From: Phoebastria nigripes
Lineage: Eukaryota > Chordata > Aves > Procellariiformes > Diomedeidae
Length of the DNA stretch: 64,000 nucleotides
Assembly: GCA_035582835.1 (NCBI GenBank)
Contig: JAYKAV010002955.1
Coordinates: 62,001 to 126,000, forward strand
Direction: 5' to 3'
Every line of letters starts with the position of its first letter. Position 1 is the first letter of the stretch. Both the position numbers and the translations under genes were made by a program. A model generated the notes under the pieces. The model saw only the letters and a list, made by a program, of their open reading frames with translations. It was not told the origin of the DNA and searched no databases. This document shows positions 38,935-51,808 of the stretch, one piece after another.

Positions 38935-41900
38935 CGGCAGCTGGCTTGTTGTTTATTTGTTAATGCACTTAGGTTTTCTGGGTTTATGAAAGATCACATT
39001 TATAATTCGGCAATTTCTACACTGAAGTTAAGGTGGGTTAACTTTAAAAATGAACAAAAACCTTTACTGTCCTAATAAGACCTCATACAACAAGACTGTG
39101 GCTTCTCTTTTACTGTCACCTCCCCTTGAGCCATGAATGAGAATAATAGGAACTTCTGTTGGTGTTATATTAACTTTAGGTCTCTAATTTGCATCTCAAA
39201 TAACATTGTGAACGGCATTAATGCCTTTGAGGGGTTTGGGAGGTTTTTTAATTTGTAGGGTAAATGTGTTTTTTAACCTAATTGGGCAGTTCAAATTATT
39301 ATTGCAGCATGTTTAATTTTTGCTCTGTGCAGTTCGTGTTGATGTCAGTGGCACTAAATCATTCCTTCAGTGCTGTGCACATTTATTATGTTTCACCTTA
39401 TTAATTGTGGCTTTAGATTTTGTAGTGGTAAAGTATTCTTCCATTTCATACACTTACTACTGGATACTGTGTGATGTTTGCATTCTTTATTCTACCCTCC
39501 AAAGCTTGCTTATAGGGAAAATTCTTGTTTTAAAGGTACTGCTTCCTTTAAGTCCCCCTGCTTTCCCAATGAAAAATGCACTTGTCTGTCTGCCTTCAAG
39601 GTTTCTGTTGATTTGACCTCTTTTGGTTTTAGAGGGATGAGAATTTATCATATTTAAGGAAGGATGCAAGTGACAAAAAGCTGTATGTTGTTAGGATCTG
39701 ACAAACCTTGTTGCTTTATCACCTTCCACAGTCCAAGTAGTGTGCAGAATACAAAAAAGGTTAAAATTTGGAGCCTCAGGTGTGATATAGATTATGAATC
39801 AACACAGAGTTGTGGAAACGTGCTTGAGGCTGGATGGGTCTGGATCTGCTGGGTTCTGTCTCTTGCAGCTCAGCATTTCTTAGTCAACATGTAGATGGCC
39901 ACTGAGGTTGCAGGTGGTTTTTGTATCATGGTGTGAACCAGCTTTGTCTTCATAACATAGGAGACTTCTGTTCTATGGACCGTTTGAGGGTGTGATTTTT
40001 TTTTTTAAGTGATGGTCTCTATTTAGATACCCATGATCTATTTGCATGGCTGTATATTTTTTTTGATGAACTGACAGTTAGAATTACAATCCTAGTTTTA
40101 GAAAAAGGAACCTTTTTGCTCAATTATCCCAGTCTAATAGTAGTGGCAAATAATTATTCATTATGTCCTATTTGGAATGGAGTCTAGTGGTGTGTAAGCA
40201 TGACTCAAGACTACTGCTGTGCTCCAGAGCGTAACTTGATGCAGTATTTAGTAAGTGAGGAGGAGAGAGTAGTAATGAAAACAGCATTCAATAACTACTT
40301 ACTTGAATTGGCTAAAATATGGTATATATTTCTTCTAGTGGGAAAGGAGTGGGTACGTAGGGCCTCATCTTTTCATTTTTTTTAAAGTGATAAAAGGGAA
40401 CAACAAGGTTGAAACTTGATGAATTTGAGAAGTGTGAGTAACTTGGAGGCGAAATTGAAGTGCTGTTGCCTGCTGTAAGGGGCTACCAAAGGTTAAGATA
40501 CAATAGCAGAGTTGCCGGTTGGAAGAAGATACTGCTGGCACTGGAACACGTGTGAAGCTTAGCCTGCTCACTTCTCAGTACATGTGGTAGTCCACTTGAG
40601 CTTGGCTACGTGTGTGCTTGCTCACCGCATCATCTTCCATTAGTGCTCCATCCTGACCAGGCCTGTCTGGTTCAATTTTTGGATAAGAAATTGCTGAATT
40701 CCTGGAGGGTAAAGATGGACTGTTGCTGCTCTCTTATTTTCATGTTTCACAAATCAGAAGGATGGCATTTAAACAAAGCAGGCAAGTACCTGGATAAATA
40801 CTTGCAGTACCAAACTATTACAGAGGATGAAAAAGGATAGCATGTTGTCCCTAACTGTTGTATGCTTTGTAGGTGTCCTATTTGTGCTTGAGCTCTTAGA
40901 GTTAATTCTTCCCCAGTTTAGTGACTTTAGATTTTGCAGTTTAAATGTGAACATGTAATTTATCTTAGGCACAGACTTTCTCTGACTGGCTGTAACTAAT
41001 GCTGTCTGCTTCAAATCCCCATCTGTAAAATCCTGGGTATATTAGATTTTATTTTGGAGCATTTGGTTTGCATGCAGCATTTTTCATCCTCAGGAAGTCC
41101 TAACCAAGCCTAAGGCTATAGTTGTAGTAAAAGGTGCATGCATATGTTGTGTGATGGTGCTTTGTGACACCACATCAATGAAAGCTATTACATCACTGTT
41201 CTAGGTTGTTAGAAGGCTAAGCACGCAGGTCTTTCTGAAGTAATTGGCTTCTGNTTTCTGTTGGTCAGAGGAGAGAGGTACAACAGGATACTGCAATATT
41301 GCTGAGTCTTGCATACTGCCATGGGAGATGATTGAGTTGATTTATTTCTGCATGAAGAAAGTATGAGACAGGTGTGACTTCTTTTGTTGTATAGTAAAGT
41401 AACCTGAACGTGCAAAATACTGAAATTTTAATTTGAAAAATCAGAAAAGTAACTTCTAGCTCATTCAAATTAAACATACGCTGTAGGAGGATAAACAAAG
41501 ACATTAGTGGCTTGAAATTGAGGTAGTCATTAAAAAAAAAAGTAGGGCTGAAAAAGGTGTAAACTGGTTGTGAGAGTCCTCTGCCCCATATCAGTATTAC
41601 ACATCTAATGTGATTGATAAAAGAAGCTTGAGCATCTCTACATTCTCCTCAGTCCAGCTCTTTACTGTCCTCAGCATTAAAACTTGTTCTGAATATGGAA
41701 CTAGACATCTTTCTTACTGCAGGTCAAGCTTATTGCCTAATTCCCTGGGCATGAGGGACAGCTATTCTTTCCCCTGTAGAAAGGAATCTTTAAAAAATAT
41801 TTGAACTGTTATTTGTCATGTTCCTGTTTCCTTGTGTCTTGCCCTTCACCTTGCAGCCTTGTGATACTTTTGGCCTAAATAAAACTAGTGTATTCNGTTC

Positions 41901-42224
41901 TTCCCAAGAGGTCATGTTTTTTCAGCTCTAATCATTCTTGTTCTTCTCTCAAGTTAGTTCACATTGGTCTTCGAGTGTGGTGCTTAAAGCCCAACTTTGT
42001 ACTTTGGCTGAGGCTTTCCTGCGCTGAGTGGAGTAAAAAGGCTGTTTCATGTGCCCTGGAGCTGATATTCCTGTTTATGCATCCCCATACATTTGACTTN
42101 CTTACAACAGCTTAACATTTGTTTCAAGGTCAGCTTGTTGATCCAGCCTAGCCCACAGCTTTCTCCCGAAGAACTCGCCTTCCTGTTTGCTCAGTTAATC
42201 TTGCCTGAGCATACCTCTCAGAAC

Positions 42225-42330
42225 TGAATTGTATCCTATTTCTTTCAGAACAGTTTTCCAATTTGTCAGAGTTATGCAGAATTCTAATGCTGTCTTGCGG
42301 TTCTTCCTGCCTTTCTCCTCCTGTAACAAG
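42225..42330 (-). mobile_element. Possible ancient CR1/L3-like LINE remnant
   Basis: TTTTCCAATTTGTCAGAGTT and GCAGAATTCTAATGCTGTCT resemble, in antisense, the 'ccagtttgtcaag ... tctgaattctgatcctgtc' block of old CR1/L3-type elements. The similarity is weak and the limits are unknown. Confidence 0.3.
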
Positions 42331-44612
42331 CCTGCTCTGCTAGCAACAGATGATGGGAAACAAAGAAAACGGTGAACTGAGCTGTGTTCCTGTTTGGTGT
42401 GTTCTCCCAGGCACCACTGATGACTGTTCTCTGGGTATGGTTATCCACTAAGTATTGCATTCACTATACAGCCTTTGCTTGCTTGCCAACAGCAGAAGTC
42501 TTTAAATCTAGGTGTATGACCTCAGTAGGTTCTCTCTTGTCCCTAAACCCTGTTACTCTGATGTCAAAGTGAACCTGCTGGGTGCTACTCACCTCCTTGT
42601 TGCCTTTTAGTGCTCNCAAAAGGTTCCTTCCCCTGGGATTGTACTGGAATGTGGGGAATTGGAGACCAGTCACATGAATTTTGACCTTTTTCTGAAGGCA
42701 GATGTGGAATGAAGGCAGGCCTAGCTTCAGAAACTGATGTCCAAAACTTTTTTAAAAAAGCGTGGCCTGTTCTGTCTGTGCTCAAATATATCACATAACA
42801 GCCTAAATCTGGTACCTTGCAAATAATTCCAGGTGTTGTAGAGTGACTCTGAAGTCATCTGTAGTTAGGGTTGTTTTAAGTTCTCCATTCTTGAGATGAA
42901 ATTTCTCTTGCATTGCAAGCTAGGTGTTAAAGAATAAACCCCGCTACTTGGAGCTAACTCTTCTTTAGGGTACTTTTGTTGGATTTGTATTTGGAAGTAT
43001 TTGTCAACATCTCTATGGGTTCAACTTTCTCTCTTTGAAATCTTAGTTCTCATGATATCTCCCCTGCTGAACTTGATTCACATAATGAATCTTGTGCTTT
43101 ATAGAAACGGGTTTCTCTGAGCCCTGTCTCTGTTGGGATTGACGCAGTTCTGTAAATAGTCTTCATTGTTGCTTCTTCAGCATCTCTCCCTGTAAACTTT
43201 CAAACTACTCTGCATCTCCACCTTCCAGTAATTTCCTTATCTTTGCTCTAATCATTGCCCTGTTCATAGTCCCTGCATATATAACAGTTTATTCTCATCA
43301 CCCAGATATATTTGAGTGTAGTTAAAGTTTTGATGCATTTGGCTACACGCTGGAGTAATTTGTCTTCTAACCATTCTTTCCACTGTGTGTTCTAGGAAGA
43401 CAGACATCTATCCTTTCAAATCATGCTGCAGTCTTAAATTGAGCAGAGGTTTAGAAAGTCTAATAATCCTTCTCTAAAGATGTTGAATGCTTGTTAGCTG
43501 AGATTACTTCAGTGATCACTTTTAACCCACAATATGTTGCCAAAAAAATAAGGCAGCGTCTCCTGGTGTTGAGAAGTTAAAGGCAATGTGGATGGTGAAA
43601 TGTGTATTGAGTGTACCTTAGGATGTTAATACTTGTTTGTATTTTGATACACNAGATGAAGTATAGTTGCTTATTTTTGAAGTTATGAAAAAGTAAAAGG
43701 ACTTTAACTTATTTGCGTAATGCCATATCTTAACAGTTTGAAGAAGAAATGTAGTGATTTTATTTTAAGATATAAGTAGCTTCATGCTGTTATCCCAAAA
43801 CGTCAATTTTTGCTGTGGAATAGTAGGACTGAGAAGTATCCCCCATATTATTCTTGAAGAGGTGGTGCCTGGCATGGATTGGGGGTGTGGGTAAAGTGGG
43901 GATTAATGCTGTGCTTGTGTGCAGTGTTTGTGCACTCACTCGTACAGCAAGGCGTATCCCAGTTCCTGCCCTCAGGTTAGATATTTGGGGTGGGATTTAC
44001 TTGCTTAGCTTCTAACACCTTCAGCTGTATTAACTGTTCCAAGCTCCTTAATAGTCAACAAAAACAGGGATTTTGTTAGGATGCTTTTTTTCAGGCTTGT
44101 TTAGTTAGATGCATCCTGCTGCCAGTGATGCCGCTAGGCAAGCTTGGCTGTGGAAACTGCAACTGAGGGTGGTATGGGGCAACTGTGTTCAGGCAGGCTC
44201 TTTCAAGGTGGGATAACACTTGGTTGTGGGAGGTTTTTCTGTATTAAGTGTGGTGCTCAAATTTTAGTAATATAATCAGTTGCAGAATACCGTGTATCCT
44301 TGAGACTAAACTTCATAGTCCTGTTAAATATACAGTCTTAAACCTTGGAACTGCTTGGAGGGGAACTTCCCTTCCTGTGCCCCTTTGCTCAGTTAAGCAC
44401 AAGATCTGAGAGGATCAAATAAAACCAAACCTGTTTCTAAATTCTGAACTAGTTATTGAACTAATTGTTAAACTGAGCCAAACTGAAATTAAGTAAATGC
44501 TTTTTGTGCCTGAGAAAAGGCTGCAGCTGTCAAAACCTTACCACTTCAGTACTTCTCGGGTCCAGGTGCTCAGCCAGTGACTTCCCCCTAATGCAGTGCT
44601 TTGATGTTTCAG

Positions 44613-44907
44613 ATCTTCAGCAGAAAAGATGTTACTGCTTTATGCTGACTACAGTATGCTTAACCTTTGCATGAGTGAAGATGCCAGAAACCCAGATGTA
44701 ATTTCAGAGGCTTATTTTAAAGTGTGTTTAGATAAAACTCACTTTTTATCAGTATTGAAAGATCATTTGAAAGATGGAGAGTTTTCAGGTGAAGAGCTGA
44801 AAGGACATGCTTGCATCTCTCAACTGTTGACTTTACCAGATAAGTCTTTACTGTTTTGTCCNTCAACTTGGTTACCAGAAGCTGATCTTGTCAGAATGCA
44901 GTCATCT
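44613..44907 (+). other. Exon-like segment with 98-codon open frame inside FAM53A intron 1
   Basis: TTTGATGTTTCAG (AG at 44,611-44,612) could be an acceptor and TCT|GTAAGG (GT at 44,908) a donor. Between them one frame is fully open and contains an ATG at 44,629. Unspliced, that frame runs to a stop at 45,018 (129 codons), the longest open frame in the AT-rich part of the window. It includes one ambiguous base at 44,862. The protein is acidic and mixed (for example DVISEAYFKVCLDKTHF) and matches no family I know. It cannot extend FAM53A: joined to exon 2, its frame meets TAA at 56,162-56,164. It could be an alternative leader exon, a decayed retrocopy or chance. Confidence 0.22.
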
Positions 44908-46300
44908 GTAAGGATAATTGCCCAAGTGGGAGGACACAGATTTCCCTTCCAAACACTCATGGTCCTGTCCTCTCTTGCACTGTTGTTGTCTGCAGATGTT
45001 ATGTGCTTGACATGCTAGTCAAGTGACTTACCTGCTGCCATTTAAAGCTGCTAAATTTCTGTCCCAATTGGTGAAGATTAAAACTAAAGGCTCTTCCCCT
45101 TCCTCAGCTTTCACTTTTTACCTGGCATTTTTAACTCAATTTTATTTGAGCACATTCTGCCCTATACAAACTGAAGTGTGGTCCATAATACTTGCGTACT
45201 GATGGGCACCTTGTGCCCATTTGCTTCCCATACAGGGGCATGGTTTTGCATTAAGGCTTCATAGCCTTTGCTGTGTGAGTAAACTTCATGATTTGGAGTC
45301 CTAGTGACTTCTGTGAATCCACTTTGGCAAATGAATCTTTCCACAGAACTTGCTTGTAGAATTAATGACTCATTCATTAAACATCTAATAGTGTAGTGCA
45401 CAGTGAAAATACTGAGCTTTTTCATCAAGCATATCAAGCAGAAGGCTGTCTTTCAGTATTTAAAAACAAAACAAACCCCAACAGACAGAAAAATCATGCT
45501 GATGTAGTTATAATGGAGTTCACTTCAAACTATTTTTTTTCTAACTTAACATAGTTGTCTTCTCTTACATGGTATAATTTTGGTTGTCTCATGGGGTTTC
45601 TTTCAGTTCATGCGATTTGCTACAAATGCTTTTCCTAAATACCTAGTGCAATTGTGTACCCCTTGGTTTGTGTCTTGACCTCTAGCACAGCGTTTCCTGA
45701 ATCCAGCTGTTCAGTGTGCTGTTGAAGGCTGAATGCATAGACAAAGAAAGTAGTTATCTTGCTTTTGGAATGGTCTAGTGAACTAGTAAGAGCTGCATAG
45801 CTCAACTGAACTAATTCTTATTGAAGTACCTTAAGTCTGGCAAGAGGGATCTCCCTAGTGATGCTTGAAGTGATATCTGAATTGAATGCTGAAAGCACAC
45901 ACAATATTGACGTGCGTACTGCTTTTGTCTTTGTATTTCATTCCATTATTTTAATGGACTTTAATTTGTGGTCTGCTCATACTTGGAGCATTTGTGGACT
46001 GTTACTGAGGTTTCACGTGTAGTAGAGCAGTATATATGTAGCACAGATCTTTTCAGAGACTTCGCCATTCGGACACTCATGGGATGTGCAAAACAGAAGT
46101 TGGAAACCAACAAAGAATTAAGTTGATATGAACTGTAGTTTAGCAAAGTAAGGAGCAACAACAACAAATTCTTCAAACTAGCATTCAGTTTTGGTATTTG
46201 TAGTGTAATACCAGAGACCTCTTTGTGTTAAAGAAAGTTCTTGCTACTTGAAAGCTGTGTGGTGTTTTTTCTGAATTCTAATGGATCATGTAACTAGATG

Positions 46301-46345
46301 GGTGTTGCACCTCTTGAGGTCTTTCGGTGTTGCACCTCTTGAGGT
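46301..46345 (+). repeat. Tandem duplication, 25-base period
   Basis: GGTGTTGCACCTCTTGAGGT occurs exactly twice (46,301-46,320 and 46,326-46,345) with CTTTC between. The second copy continues into the palindrome CACCTCTTGAGGTG. Confidence 0.9.
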
Positions 46346-49300
46346 GGTGTCTCCTGCCAGATGAATTCAAGTTTCTTGAGTAACAAATTACAGATGGTCA
46401 GCCATGATTGAGAACAAGTTTGGGCCATGAGAGGGAACTTGGTTGTCTGTTATGCACCATAGCTTGTATCTGTTCAATGCACTTCTGTGCTCTTTCAAGA
46501 TAAATGATATAGCAGAAAGCTTTAACTACTGTATGCGAGCCTGCATAGAACTTTACTCTTCCTGTAATTTGCCTTCTTTTTAGATGTTTGGGTTTTATAT
46601 TAAAATATGTAAGTAGTGTATTTATACTAAATGGCTAAAATAAGGATATGCGCATACATGTGCTCATTCAGTACAGTTACACAGTGATCTTCTGGAGAGT
46701 TATAATTTTGAGACAAAGACTGAAACTTTTCTTACCCCACCAAAATGGGCATAGTACTTTGTGTCATGAGGGGGAATTACTAGTCTTGGTATGAAAAATT
46801 AGGGCAGTAAGGCTCAGGGAGAAGTGTGTTTCATGTTACTGTAAGCATTGAGATGTATGGATATTTACAGAACACTGCTAAGCACTTGAGTTCTAAATTT
46901 AGCAGTATCTGCAGTTCACCAGCTGTACTATTTACTGAAAAATATTTGGACTACTATAGGCTCCTTGTTTTTAATTTCCATAGTTGTACGCAAACTGATG
47001 TTAGGGAGACTTCCCTGTGTGCAGATTATATAGCTCATTAGATCCCTGAAATGCCATGAAGTAGCATCTTAACACAAGTGTTTTTCACCTGGCCTGAGGC
47101 CTCCAGCAAGAACATTTCACACTCGGGATCATAAAAACAAACCTACTAGTTGGGCTTTTTATTTTAAACAAGCCAACCAGATGTCTGAAACTCTTCAGAA
47201 TGAACCTGAAGGCAAATAGGAGGAGGTTTATTAGCTCTGTGTGTGTTGGGAGCAGGATGTATGGGAGAGATTTGTACAATCCCTCAGCTCCAAGCCAATA
47301 GGGTTTAGTAATATAACAGTATTTCAGTACTGATATTATTTCAATCTATCATGGGAGAGCAGCATGTGCATGCAGTAATCATCATTGCCACTGCCATACG
47401 AATTAAGGGTCAATGCTACATGTTTTTCAGGCCTGAGTATTTTTAAAGCATGTATATGTGCCTGTTTGACTCTTCTCATTTTTAAGGGCAAACACTAAGA
47501 GAAAGTAGGTGATCCTGCTGCTTATCTTTATTTTTCCCCTGGCTTTTCTTCTCTAACTGATGGAGTGAAGCAAGTATCGCAGTAGTAGGGCCAGTTAATC
47601 TTTATGTATGTGTTTTTTCACAAGCCTTCGAGTAAAATAAAATCTTGTGGGTCTTGTATAATCTGGATCACTTGCTTTAGTGGGAGTGTGGTAGGCTTAG
47701 GTTGGTGGTATGTATATTTCTTCAAACACTAATATTCTCTGTATAAATTATTATTTATAATGAATCTGAATTTTGTATCTTACTGGAGGCTTTGTATACT
47801 AAATAAATACTTCAATTGGTTTTAAATAGAATATTTATAAAAACAGTACGTGGAGGTGGAAATAATTTCTGTAGGACCTGAGCTCCAAGCTTTCAGTAAT
47901 ATCATAGACTGAAAGTTACAGTAATAATCTTAAGTGGTGATTGCCCACTAGGTTTTGCCCTGAACTACTTAAACAGGCAATAATTCTTAGTTTGAGCTAG
48001 TGTATTATTGCAATAATGACTGTTAGCACATTTAGTTCATACTTATGGCAAAAGCAAAGGGCTTGGAGTTCATGTATAAAAGCCTCAGTAGATCAGAGTT
48101 CCTGTCCCTCAACAGTGTACAACATAGTCTTGTGTTTTCTGCAGTAATGCTGAGAAGGACGAAAAAGAGTTCAAATTGTACATTGCAGGGAGATGACTGG
48201 TCATGGGCCGATGCTGATGGCTAATTCAAATGGAACTCCAAACATAGTAGATGTAAATGTCCTTCAGCAAAATTAATGAAATCCTTGCCTGTCATTTAAA
48301 TAGTGGTAGATCATTTTAGGAAAGAGAACCCAAGTAACAAAAGCATCTTGGATAAGCATCTTGGTACAGGATCAGACACAAGGCACAGCTCATCTGTTGA
48401 ACTGTCTGACAAAGATACTTTAAAAGATGCAGGATGACTTGTCTGATGTTAATGTTGGGTCTTCCTGAAGTCTGAAAGACAGGTTTAAACCTGGGAGACT
48501 GATGAGACTTCTTGCTGATATGACCTGGTGATAATAAACACTTTAACCTCTGGCTGGGTTGAGTTCTTAGCCCTAGTTTTCTGTGGTGATGCATTCCCTG
48601 CTTTAATTAGGTATGACCTGGAAAAAGTCTCTTGAGCTTACTTCTCTACTGCTTCTGTTGCTTTGAGAAATACACTTTATAAACTGTGACAAAGGCTTAA
48701 CATTCCCTATCTCCACCCTTCCTTTACCTTTCTGGAAGGAGACTTTCCTCTTGGCTTAAAAATAAACCAAACCATCTGATAGTAACTTGAGAAATAAAGG
48801 GTAGTATTTATTACAGACAACAGTTCATTGTGTAACAGAGTAAAATCTTCCGTTTCTAATTCAAATTTTATTAAACAATTTTAGGTCTTTATTTTGTATG
48901 TGTTTCTCAGCCAAGCTGGATGAATTCTGCATCTGAAGAATGACAAATCTGTACACCAAAGTATTACCTTAACCTCTTTCCAGCACATCATCTGGCTGCA
49001 AATTTTGCAAACTGGAAGCCACCATCTTAAGCCAGGATATTCTCTTTAGTTTACTTCTGGTGCTTCTGCTTGCAGGTTTTCTCAGTCTCACACGGGAGGC
49101 TTTGAACAAGGTCTTTTTTTTCAATCGGAAAACTCAGAGTACTACTTGTTCCTTTTGAGTTCAAGGGATTTGCCAAAAATGTGTTGCATTTTAAGTAAAA
49201 CAGAGTCCAAACGCTGTATGTGATGGTTGAGGCTTTGCTTCCTTCTCGTAGGAGCTCTTGCATCTGAAGTGTGGGAGATGGAGTAGAAATGAGTGTGTAG

Positions 49301-51738
49301 GATGCAGCCTTATTTTAGTAATAGTTTATATTTTGTCATAGCTGTCTCAGTGACCAGTTGGTGTTAGAATGATGATGCTTTAGGGTCAAAACAGTGAAAT
49401 TCTGAGCTCCATAGTGATTTTCTGCATTTGAGGCAAGTGGACCTAATATTTATTCTTGTCTATCTCTGGAGGCAATAACAACCCAAATCCTAGTTTTTCC
49501 ACCTTAGAATGGTGAAATATAGTCCTGCCTTGCACATTAAGTGGGGTATGTTCTTCAGCAGACAGTTTTGAACTCTTGATATTGCTTGTGCTTCCTGAGC
49601 CTGTGGAATATCTGAGAAACTTGACTCCAGTGGCCATCAGTTAATATAAAGGATGCCTTCTAATGTATTTTTCTTGTCCCTTTTTGCAGTTCTGTGCTGG
49701 AATTGTGGCAGCCTTAATCCAGGCTTGAAGACCTCATAATATTGAGGCTTCCTTCTAATAAAAACTGGCTTATGAAAGCACTGCATGGAGAAAGCTAAGA
49801 GATTCTGTAGCTCAAGAAATACCTCTTTAGTCTTTAAAAGAAACTCTGAACTGCAAATGTTGCAACTAACTTCTTTGGCTTCATTTTGAGTTCTAGCATG
49901 CATAGAGAGTGTTGTTGAGCCTTACTTTATTTTATGTCACATCTGAACCCTTCAGGGAAAGGAACTACTATCTAAACAGGATTTGCTAGATGGTTGTGAA
50001 ACAATTTATACAGATTAGAAACTAGGGTTATAAACTCTACTCTTTCTTTGTCCCTTTTGGTCAGAACCTGTTGTTCTAATACACTATTTTTACACTTATT
50101 GTAGAGAACCTCAGAAAACAGAGGGGTGCTAGTTAATTGTGCATTGAGAGGATCCCTGAAGTATAACATGCAAGAAACTGAGGTGTCCCCCTCTAGTACC
50201 TATCCCCCAAAACATTGATGGATAATTCTGTAGGTGCAGGAAACTTTCTAATTAAAGCTCTGATTTTTTTTTAGACTTGATGTGGAATTTTGGAAGGTTG
50301 CAGAATAACCACTCTGCAGATTAGTGCTAAAAATGATAGAGTCCAAATAATTCTCTTTAAATGCCTGCTATCGAGAACCTTTCTGGGCTAAAAGTTATTA
50401 ATAGACTTATGTTACAAGGAATGCTTAGCCTCCCTGTGAACTTCTTAGCACTATGGTAAATAATGTGTAGTTTTAGGAGTAGAATGTTCTCTTTCATTTG
50501 GAAGCTGGAATCTTGCATTGCAAGAAACTAGGCATTTTTTTCAGATGGTATAAAGTATTAGTTTATTTAATAGTTTCTAAAATGCTGGTCTTCCAACTGA
50601 GTCTTGCTTCAAGCATAACTAGGATGGGACAGACAATGCTCTGTTAAAACTTGATCAGTTTTCAGTGATGTTTCAATTTTGAAATGCTGCTTGGACGCCA
50701 CAGAAAGTGCCAGGAGGCAAAAAATCAAACATCTTTCATCCAGAGTCTAGTAGCAAAATCATCTAGATCTGGAGTTAGTACTGCTGGGGTGATTAGCTGC
50801 TTTGGCTTGCTGAAGCAGAGATAATATTTTAAAGGACCTACTTAGCCGAATTGGAATTTTGACTCTAGCTAATCCTTTTCTTCTGCTGGGAGCTGCCTAA
50901 GTACGTCTTTATGGGATTGTTGGTAATAAGGGTTCCATGTAGCTCTCTGAGCAAAGAGTAGGAAATAATATGAAGGAACATAAGAGGGAAAACCTGTGTT
51001 CTCACTGGATAATTTTAGTCCCATAGGCAGAAAAAATGGAATTGTGATCATCAAGAAACACCTACATTTGTGTTATGGGGAAATAATCTAAAAATCTTGT
51101 GATCTTTTCTTCTTTATCCAAGATGGAACTTCCAGAGACAGAGGAGAAATTGTTAAAGTGTTTCAAACAAATGTAAATTTTCCCAGTGAGATGAGCTGTT
51201 GCTGGAACATTTTGTCCTGCAGGATGCAGAGGAGGAGTGGGTTGGAAATGAGTCTGGCTGCCTTACTTTCTTAGAGCAAAGAAGAGATTTTTGAATTGGC
51301 TTTATGTTCTTCATCAGGACTCTTCATCTCTTTGAAAGTAGGTTGTCAAATTGGATGAGCCTCTGACATCCTTTAATAGACTGGGGGGTTGGGTAATCCA
51401 TATTTTTAGTAGTCTTCCCAAAAAAGACCCCAGTGACGTCACAGATACAGAATTCGTGACATGAGCACTTCTTTTCTTTTATTTCCACCCTTAATTTTGG
51501 CAGAGATTTTACAAGTCATTACTACTTGTAGCTAAATTTTTAAAGAAATAAAACCTCTTGTCTTTAGTAGTACTATAGAGATAGAATAATAAATCTTTAC
51601 TTTTCTCAGACTTCAGTGTGTGTCATAGAACAGAACTTTAAATCAGAGATAATGGTGATACTGATTCCATCACAGCTCATTCTCCAGCTGTGAAGAATGT
51701 TGGCTTTGGCTTGCGTTTGGAGTTTGATTTTTTTTTTT

Positions 51739-51808
51739 NNNNNNNNNNNNNNNNNNNNNNNNNNNNNNNNNNNNNNNNNNNNNNNNNNNNNNNNNNNNNN
51801 NNNNNNNN
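51739..51808. other. Assembly gap (70 N)
   Basis: Seventy unknown bases lie between a T run on the left and a C run (CCCCCC) on the right, consistent with a homopolymer-rich segment that failed to sequence. Confidence 0.98.

Noticed and set aside
44629..45018. Possible N-terminal extension of FAM53A from the intron 1 open frame
   Set aside because: Spliced in its phase to exon 2 it meets a stop at 56,162, and the FAM53A frame itself is closed in exon 2 before the main ATG.
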